Source: Phascolarctos cinereus
Taxonomy: Eukaryota; Chordata; Mammalia; Diprotodontia; Phascolarctidae
NCBI RefSeq assembly: GCF_002099425.1
Contig: NW_018344185.1
Coordinates: forward strand, 3,351,001 to 3,415,000
Direction of reading: 5' to 3'
DNA length: 64,000 nucleotides
This document shows, piece by piece, positions 22,880 through 33,339 of this stretch. A program made the position numbers and the translations under genes. Under the pieces are notes generated by a model. The model saw only the letters and a list, made by a program, of their open reading frames with translations, made no database searches and was not told the DNA's origin. Every line of letters starts with the position of its first letter. Positions within the stretch are counted from its first letter, which is position 1.

Positions 22880-23050
22880 GTTGCAGCTGCATTCCCTGCG
22901 GACTCCAACCTTTCAGGCTCCGCTTCAAGGTACAATATGCTTTTCTGAAAGGAGAAATTATTAAAATGCAGAGTGCCTGCTTTTGCAAACCCAAACTCAA
23001 GTTGCACTGGACGGGTCCCCAAGAAACAGCCTCGACATCGTTGCAAATGT
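22880..23050 (-). repeat. Inverted repeat, right arm
   Basis: Reverse-complement partner of the left arm, core 22923-22994. The two arms point away from each other's spacer of about 720 bp and stay recognisable over about 165-170 bp each. The arms are unlike any interspersed repeat named elsewhere in the window. They contain a TGCATTTTAAT motif (POU/homeodomain-like) and a TTGCAAATGT end. An ancient duplicated enhancer core or two copies of an exapted ancient repeat are both possible. Confidence 0.85.
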
Positions 23051-23180
23051 GGGCTCTAAGCAAAAACACATGTGAAATCCTCTGCCTTTGAATCCGGCGG
23101 CCTTTGAGGAAAGGGAGCTCAGCTGAAGAATGAGGGAGGAAAAATAGAAGTGGCCCCACTGTTTGGCAGTCAAGGCGCTT

Positions 23181-23760
23181 GGTGCCGTCTATTACAGGGA
23201 CAAGGCACCTTCTCTATTGCTTATTTATAATAAGATAATCCTCTGTTTTTATCTTTTGGACTTCAAGAAAGATTGCCTGGCTTGCTCAGTTATTAGGCAG
23301 AATGTATCTGTCCTTCATAATGAATTCATATATAGAGCAGTGACAACAACGAGGAGAGTTTGAGGCTTTTGACAGTGTTAATATTGATTACTGAATAGAT
23401 TAAGAGACAGCCAGGAGGAGTTTTTTCAGGGATCAGATTTTCCTCAGGTGACATTGTTAACAGCATTAGACACAAACATTTATTGACCCAACAGTTTTAG
23501 CTCTTGAGCAAAATGCCTGGCATCCCAGAAATGTTTTGTCACCTCTCCCCTTGCATCAAACAAATCATCAGGTTTTGTCCTCACATTTGCCTGTGGCAAC
23601 ATTTTGTCAGGCCGGTAGGGTTGGGGGATGAGTGTATGTAGAATTTTAAAGGCAGTATTCCCCACCCCCTGCCGTGGGGTACTGTGATGTATTGTCCATG
23701 GAAAGGTGGTGATGATTAATGACGTCCGGCTTTCTAGAACCCACTCTCTCCTCCCCTCCT
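23181..23760. promoter_or_regulatory. Candidate conserved non-coding element E
   Basis: Repeat-free continuation of the CpG-enriched block. It has 'cttatttataataagataat' (mirror-like AT core with GATA), 'gttaatattgattac' near 23377 and a TGACGTC half-CRE at 23720-23726. Status is inferred from lack of repeats and motif content only. Confidence 0.35.
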
Positions 23761-24224
23761 CCCCATTCCCTCTCCCTCTTGTACTTCTAAAAGAGGAACA
23801 GTGATCTAGTGACTAACCAAGGGTACTGGATGTCAGACTCAGTCAGCTCTAGTCGGTGTTCTGTGACTCACTAAGGGAACAGAGACCCGGAATAGGCCTG
23901 GGAAATGTAGTCACTTGTGATTTATATTTTCAGTTTGGAATATTGCTCACTGACTCCTCCCACCTCCACCCCATTCCAAGCTAGCACACAGGTCATTCCC
24001 CTCCTCCCCCCTCTTTTCCATTTTAAAAAAGCCTGCTCCTCTTTCAGGAGACCTTTTCTGATTGGTACACCCAATTTAAAAACCTCACACTGAGGTATGG
24101 GGGTTAACTACAGAAGGGAAGAAAAATGAGCAAATTCGGAAATTTTTTTTCAGAAGTCTTTTCTCAGTATGCGTTATCTCTCTGCTTAAGTGAAGGCCTC
24201 TATCCTGTTCAACCCTGAGACTAT

Positions 24225-24378
24225 GGATTTGGAGCGACTGGATTCAGATCCTTGCTCTTGTAGCTCCTGTGTGGCTGTGGGTAACCACTGGTTACCTTGG
24301 TCTCCTCATCTGCAAAATGAGGATGCTGTACTAGAGGACGTCTGGATGGCTCCCTCCTGGAGATACATCTAGGATCCT
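24225..24378 (+). repeat. MIR, partial
   Basis: It shows 'ggattcagatccttgctctt', 'tcctcatctgcaaaatgagg' and a 'ggatggctccctcctgga' region in order. Confidence 0.75.
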
Positions 24379-24484
24379 TTGTAATAGTTTTTCCCCTTTG
24401 GGTTCCCAGAGAAGAATGGACTGTGGAGTATAGACTAACAAAGAAATCACATATTGGGACAATTTGAAAGAAATATCTTACCTA

Positions 24485-24707
24485 TGGGTGTCTCAGTGCC
24501 TAGAGTCAGGAAGACCTGAGTTCAAATCTTACTTCAAATATTTACCAACTGTGTGACCCTGGGCAAGTCACTTAACTCTGTTTGACTCAGTTTCCTCAAT
24601 CTGCAAAATGAGCTGGAGAGGGAAATGGCACTGTAGTATCTTTGCCAAGAAAACCCCAAAATCGGGTCACAAAGAGTCAGACATGACTGAAACAATTGAA
24701 CAAAAAG
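24485..24707 (+). mobile_element. RTE-tailed marsupial SINE
   Basis: Same build as the copy at 3.9 kb: tRNA-like head (tcaggaagacctgagttcaa), middle 'gggcaagtcacttaactctg', then 'ggagagggaaatggcactg', 'gaaaaccccaaaatcgggtc' and 'agagtcagacatgactgaaa'. Its tail matches the end of the RTE LINE 0.7 kb downstream. Confidence 0.85.
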
Positions 24708-24749
24708 AATCTTGCCTGTAATAAAAATATTCTGTAATTCTATAATTAT

Positions 24750-25177
24750 CAAGAAGCCTGCGTTGAGCACTTGCTATGTGTAGGAATACAATAAAGAGAT
24801 ATATAAATGCTGTCCTTAAGGAGCTTATAACATACATTTAAAAATAACTAGCATCACAGGATAACACATGCTTGTGCTAAATGAGTAATAAAGATAATGA
24901 ATACTATAGAAATTCAGAAGCAAGAGTGATCACTGTGAACTAAGGTAGTTTATATTTGAGTTGGGTCTTGAAGGAAGGATAATAATTAGCATGCAACTGA
25001 GAGAGGAAGATGCCATTCCTGGGAGTGGAAAATAGTGTGAGGGAACTTGATCAAAGCAGAGACTTTGGGGAGGGTCATAGTGGAAAATAAGTCTGGAGAA
25101 GAAAGTATGGAAGAGGGTCTTGAATGTCAGGTTAAAGAGTTTGGACTTTGGTGATGGGAAACATATTAAAGTATGGA
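24750..25177 (-). mobile_element. L2 LINE (antisense), first part
   Basis: The plus strand reads 'gagcacttgctatgtgtagg', 'tccttaaggagcttataac' and 'gagttgggtcttgaagga', then 'catgccattcctggg'-like text and 'gtttggactttggtgatggg'. This is the reverse complement of L2. The copy is interrupted by an RTE and an L1 piece and resumes at 26463. Confidence 0.7.
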
Positions 25178-25466
25178 TGTGGCCTATGCTGAAGTGATGT
25201 ATGTGACAAATACTGAAGGTGAAGTTAAATACTTTGGCCACATAATGAGAAGACAGGATTCATTGGAAAAGACCCTGATGTTGGGAAAGATTGAAGGAAA
25301 AAGGAAAAGAGGACAGGAGAGGATGAGATGGATAGATAGTGTCATGGAAACAATGAACATGAACTTGAACAGACCTCAAGAGATAGTGAAGGAGAGAAGG
25401 GCCTGGTGTGCTACGGTCAATGAGGTCATGAAGAGTCAGACATAATTGAGGGACTGAACAAAAACA
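25178..25466 (+). mobile_element. RTE/BovB-clade LINE, 3' end
   Basis: A frame ending at 25445 reads FGHIMRR.DSLEKTLMLGKIEG.R.RGQ.RMRW.D, ending with W.A.V..V.KS.T. This is the C-terminal signature of RTE-clade (BovB-like) LINE proteins. It is 5'-truncated to the last 80 or so codons. The 3' end (gaagagtcagacataattga, gaacaaaaaca) is shared with the SINEs at 3.9 and 24.5 kb, which marks it as their likely LINE partner. Similar 13-mers (atgtggcctatgc / acgtgacctttgc) flank it as a probable target duplication. Confidence 0.85.
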
Positions 25467-25496
25467 CGTGACCTTTGCAAAGCAATATTTCTTTTT

Positions 25497-25793
25497 TAAA
25501 AAAAAATATTTTATTCTGAACTTAAGAAATAAAACAAGCATTTCCATAACATAGTTGAAACAAAAAAAGATTGCATACAAAACTGCAAATCCCTTATGAA
25601 CAGCTTGCTGTTCCTTTTAAATATATAAGAAAGTTATCTCGTAACTTTTTATTTCCTTTTTTCCCTCCCCCCTGCCCTAGAGATGACTACTATTAGACAG
25701 ATATATGTGTGTGTGTATATTATATATAATATATACACACATACATATAAATGTGTATATATATATGATATATATAATAATATATATATATAT

Positions 25794-25830
<37 letters not shown>

Positions 25831-26462
25831 CACACACATCCATGTAAAAATCATTCTATATATACTTCTATTTATCAGTTCTTTCTCTGGATGTAGATAG
25901 TAGCTTCCTTCATAGGTCCTTTGCAGTTAATTTGGGTATTTATAATAGTCAAAATGACTGAATTGCTCAAAGTTGTTCTTCAAACAATACTGTTGTACTG
26001 TGTACAACATTCTCTTGGTTCTGTTCATTTTGCTCTTCATTATTTCATGCAAGCCTATCTATGTTTATCTAAGATCCTTGAGCTCTTCATTTCTTATAGC
26101 ACAGTAGTATTCCATCACGACCATAGACCACAACTCATTTAACCATTCCCCAAATGATGGCTATCCCCACAATTTCCAGTTCTTTTCCACCAGAAAGAGA
26201 GCTGCTATAAATATTTTAGTACACATTGGTTCTTTTCCTTTCCCCCTAATTATCTTGGGAAACAGATCTAGTGGTGGTATTCAAAGAGTGTAGTGGATTC
26301 AAAGTGGATCAAAGGATATAGGCAATTTAATAACTCTATGGGTATAATTCCAGATTGCTCTCCAAAATGTTCACAGTTCCACCAACAGTGAGTTAGTGTC
26401 CCAATTTTGCCATAACCCCTCCAATATTTGTCATTTTTCTCTTCAATCACTTTAGCCAATCA
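25497..26462 (-). mobile_element. L1 LINE, 3' end, with internal AT microsatellite
   Basis: On the minus strand it is the L1 3' UTR followed upstream by the ORF2 C-terminus. The plus strand shows 'cagtagtattccatcacgac', 'aaccattccccaaatgatgg' and 'agctgctataaatatttta', ending in 'ccaatcagattagtaatggg'. GTGACCT(T/A)TGCAAAGCA flanks it on both sides, consistent with a target-site duplication. The TA-rich run at 25700-25838 lies in its 3' UTR. Confidence 0.85.
25700..25838. repeat. (TA)n-rich low-complexity run
   Basis: Alternating TA with TG/CA steps at both ends, inside the L1 3' UTR. Confidence 0.95.
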
Positions 26463-26640
26463 GATTAGTAATGGGAAATAAAGGTTTTAAAGAATGGATG
26501 TGACCTATGCAAAGCAGTGCTTTAGGAAGATGAACCTGGTCCATAGTTTGTAAGATATAGTGGTGGGTTGACAGATAGGTGATAGGAAGCAAAGCTATTA
26601 CTAGTAAGTCTGGTGCTCAGGGTTAGGCTAGCAAAAATGC
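26463..26640 (-). mobile_element. L2 LINE (antisense), second part
   Basis: It continues the L2 copy that stops at 25177. 'gaatggatgtgacctatgca', 'gctttaggaagatgaacctg' and 'agtggtgggttgacagatag' follow L2 in reverse. Confidence 0.6.
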
Positions 26641-27554
26641 ACTGAGGCTGGCGGTTGGTGTAGGGGAAGGAAGGTACCTCAGAGAGAAACCTCAGATCTT
26701 AGCAAACCATCATCCCCTTGAACAGAGATGTGGGGATGCTGCTGCTGAGGAATCCATTACCAAAGGAGAGGTCAAGGTAGGGCCCGGACAGAGAATTACT
26801 TACCTGGGGTACAGCTTCTATTTTGGCTAATTATTCTTGCTAACCAGGTGCTAAGCTAATTAGTTTCTTCCTGTTGAAAGACTGTGGTGGTATTGGTTCC
26901 CTTCAAATTTTGACATCCTGGGGTAAAACCCAGGTCTCTTTGATCTAGTTATGACTCTGGCAGGTTGACCAGATTGTCTCTGTAGTGAGTGTCTCTGTGA
27001 ACCCTCTAGAAGCTCAGCCAGTCACTCATAAGCTGCAGCAGCTTGTGTGTGAAAATTATTAGGGTCATCTCAGGAGTTAACTTACACTCTGTTTGCCATC
27101 ACATATGGTTCTACATTTTTTCTTTCCTTTAGAAAATCAGAGACAGGAAAGAAAGTTCCAGCTTATTTCTCTGGAACAGGGAACAGAATGTGTACTTAAT
27201 GAGGCATACCAACTGACCAGTTAAAATAAAGGGGAGGGTACTAAGAGCATTAGAGGAGGAAATTCTCTGTCTCTCTTCCAGTTGTGAAATAGGGAAGAAA
27301 CCCAAGAAGCTACTGGGGGGTAAACTGTAACAGACTGATCCTAACCAGGGAAGGTATAAGAAATGCCAAGAAGGTCCCTTGAAGCATAATTTCAAGAGAA
27401 TGCTATAGCTATTAACATCAATAAAATGTTACCCAAAGTTAGTCTAGCCCAGTTAACAGGGTCAAAGGTATAGAAGGAAGATTTGAGGAAAGACCTTGGG
27501 TTCAGAGAAAAACTATACAATATCATAACTTGAGGTCATAGCAAGAAAAAGAAA
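26641..27554. other. Unassigned DNA
   Basis: About 0.9 kb with no named repeat and no coding evidence. The sequence is of mixed composition. Confidence 0.3.
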
Positions 27555-27571
27555 GAGAACAAGCATTTATT

Positions 27572-28270
27572 TATTTTTAGTTTTCAACATTCACTTTTAT
27601 AGGATTTTGAGTTCTAAAATTTTCCCTTTCCCTTCTCTTCCTCCTCCCCAACATGGCATGCAATCTGATGTAGGCTATACATGTACAATCACATTAAACA
27701 TATTTCCATATTAGTCATGTTGTGAAAGAAGAATTAGAACAAAAGGGAAAAACCATGAGAAAGAAACAAACAAAAAGAGAAAATAGTACGGTTCCACCTG
27801 CATTCAGACTCTGTAGTTCTTTCTCTGGATGTGAATAACATTTTCCATCATGAGTCTTTTGGATTTGTTTTAGATAATTGTATTGCTGAGAAGAGCTAAA
27901 TCTATCAAAGTTGGTCATTACAGAGTGCAGCTTTTACTGTGTGCAATGTTCTCCTGGTTCTGCTCGCTTCACTCAGCATCAGTTCATATAAGTCTTTCCA
28001 AGTTTTTCTGAGTTCTGCCTGCTTGTGATTTCTTATAGCACAATAGTATTCCATTGCATTCATTCACCACAACTTGTTCAGCCACTCCCCAGTTGATGGC
28101 CATCCCCTCAATTTCCAATTCTTTGCCACAAAAAGAGCTGCTATAAATATTTTTTGTGCATGTGAGTCCTTTTCCCTTTCTTATGATCTCTTTGGGATAT
28201 AGAACTAGAAGCAGTATGGCTGGGTCAAAGAGTATGCACAGTTTTATAGCCCTTTGGCATAGTTCCAAAT
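27572..28270 (-). mobile_element. L1 LINE, 3' end, with perfect target-site duplication
   Basis: The plus strand begins with the reversed A-rich tail and 3' UTR (ggattttgagttctaaaatt) and continues with the reversed ORF2 C-terminus (cagttgatggccatcccctc, agagctgctataaatatttt). A perfect 17-bp duplication GAGAACAAGCATTTATT lies at 27555-27571 and 28271-28287, showing that the L1 landed at the start of the SINE that follows. It is 5'-truncated to about 0.7 kb. Confidence 0.92.
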
Positions 28271-28271
28271 G

Positions 28272-28545
28272 AGAACAAGCATTTATTCAGTGCCTCCTAC
28301 ATGCCAGGGAATATAGTAAGCACTTTATAAATATTATCTCATTTGATCCCCGACAATAACCCTGGGAGGTTAGTACTGTTGTTATCCTCATTATACAGTT
28401 AAAGAAACTGAGGCAGGCAGAGGTTTAAGTGATTTGTGCCCAAGGTCACCCAGCTATTAAGTGTCTGAAATCGTCAGGTCTCAGATTTGACTCCAGGTCC
28501 CCTGCTCTAGCTATTGCACTACCTAGCTACCTTAAGCATTTGGAT
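28272..28545 (+). repeat. THER1/MIR3-type SINE, nearly complete
   Basis: 'caagcatttattcagtgcct', 'attatctcatttgatccccg', 'ggaggttagtactgttg', 'aaagaaactgaggcaggcag', 'ctcaggtc'-type box and a 'cactacctagctacc' end. It served as the target of the L1 upstream. Confidence 0.85.
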
Positions 28546-28547
28546 AA

Positions 28548-28735
28548 CATAGGATCATAGATTTAGAGCTGAAAGGGACTTCAGAGACCACTTAGTCCAA
28601 TTTCTTCATTTGATAGATGAGGAAACTGAATCATAGAAAGATGTGACTTGCCCAAGCTCACACAGGTAGTAAACCATGGAGGCAAGACTGAAACTCGGGT
28701 CCTCTGATGCTGCTGTACCATGTTGCTTCTTATTG
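28548..28735 (+). repeat. CORE-SINE copy
   Basis: It reads 'gatcatagatttagagctga', 'aagggacttcagagaccact', 'gatgaggaaactgaatcata' and 'actgaaactcgggtcctctg' in the normal order. Confidence 0.85.
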
Positions 28736-28739
28736 TCTA

Positions 28740-28862
28740 CTGTTACCCTCTCTTCATTTTATAACTGTTGAAACAGATCCCTGAGAGAAGAAGTGACTTA
28801 TCTAAGATCACACAAAGTAGTAAGTATCAGTGTCAGGGTCCAAACCCAATCACCTAAACAAC
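28740..28862 (+). repeat. CORE-SINE fragment
   Basis: It shows 'tctcttcattttataactgt', then 'agaagtgacttatctaagat' and 'gtcagggtccaaaccc'. Confidence 0.65.
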
Positions 28863-29500
28863 ACATTTAGTGTTGTTTTTATGCTCACACATTCAGCATC
28901 TAGAAATTAAAGATTCAAAATTTTGCATTGTATCCAGATACTCAAGCATCATGTTGAAGCAACCAGAGACTGTGGTCAGACAGCCAAAATGGCTGGTTTC
29001 CTTCTATAGTTTCGGCCCCTTTTCCTGGAATTACTCCAAACTTTGGCTCCCTGATTGTAAAATTCCTGGATGAGAAAGTCCATCTATTGTATTAGATTTT
29101 CTGGCTTTTGCCAAGAAAAGGCTCACCTTTGTTTTTTAAACTAAAATGTAGAGTCCTGGCTTTTCTGCAGATATTTTTTTTACTAATTCAGAGTCAGAAA
29201 ATACATCTTTTAGAGTGAGATTTGATTCAGATATTAGAGGGGAAGGAGGAGAACGATGTCTATCTGTTTTCCAAATGTTTAAAACACTTCTCAAATGAGT
29301 GTTGCCTTTTTCCTGCTTCAAAATACTTCTCTCAAGAGAATGGTATAACTGGAAGGAATTTTCTGAATAAATTCAACTTAATCATGAGCTTGATTTTTTT
29401 CTCTAATAAACAAGCTAGCAAATGCTATTTATTACTACAATAGGATGATTTTGTGGAACTAAATTAATCTTTCAGAAACAAATCTGTTCTTTTATTTTAC
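28863..29500. other. Unassigned DNA
   Basis: AT-rich, without a named repeat or a gene. Confidence 0.3.
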
Positions 29501-29559
29501 AGTTTCTCATGTATCATATCCATGTATTCTGGCCTCTCATATAAAAAAAATTATTGCTG

Positions 29560-29830
29560 GAAGGGTGGGGGAAGGGAGGGAGGAAAAGAGGAAGGAAGGA
29601 AGGAAAGTGGAGGAGGAGACAGAGACAGGCAGAGAGAGATAGACAGAGACAGAGACAGAGACAGACAGACACAGAGAGACAGACAGAGCCAGAGAGAAAG
29701 AAACAGAGTCAGAGATCAAGAGAGACATAAGTCCAGACAGACAGAGACAGATACAGAGATACACAGAGAGGCAAAGGGAAAGACAGAGAGAGAGGAGATA
29801 GGGAGGCAAAAGAGAGAAAGACGTGCAGAG
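29560..29830 (+). repeat. Purine-rich (GACA)n/(GGAA)n low-complexity tract
   Basis: About 270 bp of gaaggaagg units, then agacagagacag units. Long frames on both strands here are low-complexity artefacts. Confidence 0.93.
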
Positions 29831-30169
29831 AGGCTTAAATGCTTTTATGATCAGAAATAGCAGATAATAAGAATTTGTGCTAATTGGAAATTTGGAGATG
29901 GGCTGGAATTAGGAGACTATTCTCTCCTTGGTAGGGTCCTGATTATGGTGGAAGTGATGATGGCAGCAGCAGGGTCAGACAATTCTGCTTTGCCCATTCT
30001 CCCTTAATTCTGGCACCAGTGTTGACATTCCAACCATTTACTACAAGGGCATCACTTGAGAAGTAAGAGGTTGGTTGCATTAGGCACAGAAATTTCATCC
30101 ATATGTTTCTGATTCATTTACATTCATAAAAATGTGATACTTAAGAGTGAGCTGACATGCAGTGATCTT

Positions 30170-30250
30170 TCTGGGTCTCTCTCTCTTTCTTCTGCCCCTC
30201 CTTCTTTCCTTCCCTTCCTCTCTCCTTCTTTTTCTTTTTCCTTCCTCACA
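30170..30250 (+). repeat. Pyrimidine-rich CT tract
   Basis: Imperfect ctctctttcttc and cttcctt runs. Confidence 0.85.
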
Positions 30251-31440
30251 GAAACACACAGACAGGTTTTGCCAAAAGTAAATGAATTTAAATTGCAGGG
30301 TCCTCAACACTAGAGGCAGAAAAGCCAGGATGCCTCACATAGTCTGTCCTCTTGCCAGCACCATGACGGCTCCTAACAATACTCTCTCAATCAGGTTGAA
30401 ATTGTCCCAAGGATCTGGCTTCTACTCTTCCTCAGGGAGCATGGAGTCCAATAACTAGTGGGAAAATGATGCTTTTTCTTACCTTTAAAAAAACCCCCTA
30501 TTTCCCTTGATTTTATTTAAAATCTTCTAGATCCTTTGTTTCATTGCTAACCAATAACTTTTCCTACTCATAGTTGCTCTATTAAATGGTTTCGCTTTCC
30601 TATTCTGTATTTCTTTGAATATCACCAAACAGGAGATTTGACTCTTTGACTTTGTCCCCACTCACAAATCTCTGCATCTTCTTTGTTATTACATGAGTGC
30701 ACTGGGGTGCTTTGTTCCATTATCACTTCCCAGTTGTCTTCTCAACTATCTGGCACCAGAATTAGGCTTTGGAAGCCATATTGCATTTGTTTCAGCTTTG
30801 ACATCTTCTACACTGAGTCTATTATTGTTGGCCCTTTCTCCCTTGGTTTGGCTTATTTGTTTGACTATTGGATGCTGTCAGGGAGATAGGACTTTCTTTT
30901 GATATAATTTTCAAAGATTAGATATTCATCTACTAATTACTCTAACTATTGAATGAGTAATTTGGATCTCCTAAATGAGAGATCAAGAGAGACGAAAAGT
31001 CCAGACAGACACAGAGACAGATACAGAGATACAGAGAGAAGTATATTATGCCATCAAATATATCTTTAGGGGAATAAGTTCAAGGGACAGAAACATATGG
31101 AAAATATGCCTCTACAGTTTTCCAACATGCTTATTGGCTATAACCAAGTGAAACATGGAGTACTGATGATCGTATTTTGTTGCCCACATTTACTGCCATT
31201 CCGTCAGGACCTCAGCTCTCAGAAGACAGGTTGTCATATTGGTGGTATTGTTTGCCCTCACAAAATCCCTTTAACTCTTTGTTTTAAAACTTTACTGAAT
31301 TTTCTATTTGAAAAATGCAATCTAAAAGATTTACCTTCTGCGAAAAGGGATCAAGTCCTTTTAACAAAAATAAGTTTTGAAAGTTGTAGGGGAGGGAGAT
31401 ATAGCTCCATTTCTAAGGAGACCATGGTATAGATATTTAA
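30251..31440. other. Unassigned DNA
   Basis: No gene or named repeat over most of this stretch. A segment near 30977-31040 repeats part of the tract at 29712-29773 (see findings). Confidence 0.3.
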
Positions 31441-31919
31441 AGTAATATCTCAGATTAGTTGGGCAGCTAGCTAGGTGACTCAGTGGATAGAGGTGAGTTA
31501 CATGGAAACAATTAAATTTCAATTAAATATAGCAATTGATTGAAAAGTTCAATCTAAGAATGGTTAAATTAAGCTGTGAACAATAAAGATTAGTGAAAAA
31601 GGTTCTAAATTGAACTTAGAATTCTTTAAAAGCTTGTTCTATTTGTATATTATTCAAGTTTAGGGTTTGATAATATTATTTGACAGCTTTTTTAAATCAT
31701 GTAATTTTTGTAAAAAATGATGAGTGGGAAAGCAAGTTAGTCTTTTTTTTTCCCCTCAAGGAACTCTGTTTAATGTTCAGTCTATAGTTTAGACTAATTA
31801 ACAAGTTAAAAGAATACTAATACTTGATTATATGTGCCCCAATTTCAATATCAAGTTTTGATGTGGTAATTGCATTTCTTGAAAGTTTAGTCTAAAAAGC
31901 TAAATTCAAATGAATTTAA

Positions 31920-32520
31920 CAAGTATAAGTCTTGGGTCAAAAGGCCAGTCTTATGGGTCTGTCTCCTTATTTGTAGAGCATGATTATTCAATGCCCTAAG
32001 CTTACATGAGGAGTATGTCAGAGTTGGTGAGATTGAGAGAGAAGAGAGATTCTGGGCTCTTCTGGCTCCTAGTTTCCAGAGAAAAGATATATGATTTCAA
32101 CCTCTCTTCATGTGTCTGAAGAGAGAGAAAGTCTGGGAAGAAACTGACATGAGATGTTGGGGGCAATCTCTATCTCCCTATTCCTAGACTGCTACATTAG
32201 AGCCTTTTGGGAATTTCCCCTTGAGTACAATCTTGGACTCTCTCTTGGTTTATCTGGATTACCTCACTCCTAATGGGAGAGCTCTTTTGCTTTTTACTGT
32301 TTAGTATGTATTTTCCTCTGTGTGCTTTCTCTGACTTACATTTTGCTATTGACTTGGATAAATAAGTTTCCTTGCTATTTGCTATATGTATTCATTGTGG
32401 AACTGGAATCTGGTAATAAGGGGGTCAAGTCTCAGATATAGAACTCAGGGGTACTTCCTTCCTCATTAAAAATAGTGATCAGGAGTTTAGCTTCAATCTA
32501 AAAATTACATCCCCTACATG
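31920..32520 (+). mobile_element. Possible solo LTR remnant
   Basis: The composition and end context resemble an LTR: a polyadenylation-like aataag in 'ggataaataagtttccttgc' near 32355, followed by a T-rich part and 'gtggaactggaatctgg'. I see no internal retroviral sequence beside it and no clear terminal repeats. If it is an LTR it is an old broken fossil of unknown ERV family. Confidence 0.25.
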
Positions 32521-32767
32521 AATAATGTTTAAGGGAGTAGATAGATATTCTATTCTGGTACCCTTTCTCTCTGAGGAGAGCAGAGTGGCCAGTCTCTGGC
32601 CATAACCTCCACTTTCACCTCCCAGTATTAAGCAAAGTCTTCCTTGGGGGGAGCAGACACTATGTCTGTTCTTGTCCCCCCCCCCAGGTGAGCCACACTA
32701 AGATAGACCCATAAGGACATACCTAACCTACAAGGAAAACCAAAATAGGACCCACACACCATACCTC

Positions 32768-33235
32768 TTACACAGCATTTGTTAAGTACCTATTATGTAC
32801 TATGTACTAGGCTAGACACTAGGGATATAAAGACAAAATGAAACAATCCGTACCCTAAAGGAGCTTCTGTTCTATTGAGAGGAAACAACACGTGCATAGA
32901 TATGTAGATGAAAATTATATATAAAGTAATTTCCAAGTGAGGGCACTAGTAACTGGAGGGATTAGGAAAGACTTCCTTCAGGACATGGCACTTGAGCTGA
33001 ATTTTGAAGGAAGATCATAAGGATTCTATGATGTAGAAATGGGGAAGGAACGCATGTGAGGTATGGGGGCGCATGCATCCAAAGGCACAGAGATGGGAGA
33101 TAGAATTTTGTGTCTGAGGAATGGAAAGCAAGCCAGTTTGGCCAGAATGTAGAGTATGTGAAAGAAAGTAATGTGTAGTGAGGCTGGAAAAGTAGACTGG
33201 AGCCAGAATGTGAAAGGTGTGTTATGGACTGCATT
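32768..33235 (-). mobile_element. L2 LINE (antisense)
   Basis: The plus strand reads 'gtacctattatgtactatgt', 'ccctaaaggagcttctgttc', 'aggaaagacttccttcagga', 'acttgagctgaattttgaag' and 'gaatggaaagcaagccagtt'. This is the reverse complement of the last part of L2 ORF2 and its 3' end. Confidence 0.75.
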
Positions 33236-33339
33236 GTCTTTTCACCTTAGGTGCATATTGTAAAGCTCAGTGTCACGCTTGCACTAATGTGCATGGATAT
33301 GCCAGGGAAGAAAAATATTTGCTGAAATGCAATTTCTTT

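Larger units (their letters stand above)
21300..23180. promoter_or_regulatory. CpG-enriched, repeat-free block (candidate regulatory hub)
   Basis: About 1.9 kb without interspersed repeats and with far more CpGs than the rest of the window. Examples are the segment around 21670-21705 with GC boxes (ccccgcccc), gccgcgaaa at 22121, gcgcgccgcgtc near 22245-22256, ccgcggcgg near 22396 and cccccgcgcaacccg near 22430. It includes a posterior HOX/CDX-like TTTTACGAC (22292-22300) and a CRE-like GACGTCAT (22472-22479). Frames of 80-137 codons overlap on several phases and show no domain, so I take them as chance. It could be a weak CpG island with an unseen first exon, or an enhancer cluster. The inverted repeat arms lie inside it. 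Confidence 0.45.

Noticed and set aside
22049-23159. Similar peptides (GLPEQTLCILII / GLQKQALCILII) on both strands taken as a duplicated small protein gene
   Set aside because: The two arms differ at all three codon positions (6:3:3), giving eight amino-acid changes in 24 codons. The similarity is at DNA level (inverted repeat), so it is reported as such.
25173-25445. 90-codon frame as a host gene
   Set aside because: Its residues are those of the RTE/BovB C-terminus, and it has a shared LINE 3' tail.
29522-29860. Long frames with RDRDRQ or LSLCLSV repeats
   Set aside because: Translation of the GACA/GGAA simple repeat on both strands.
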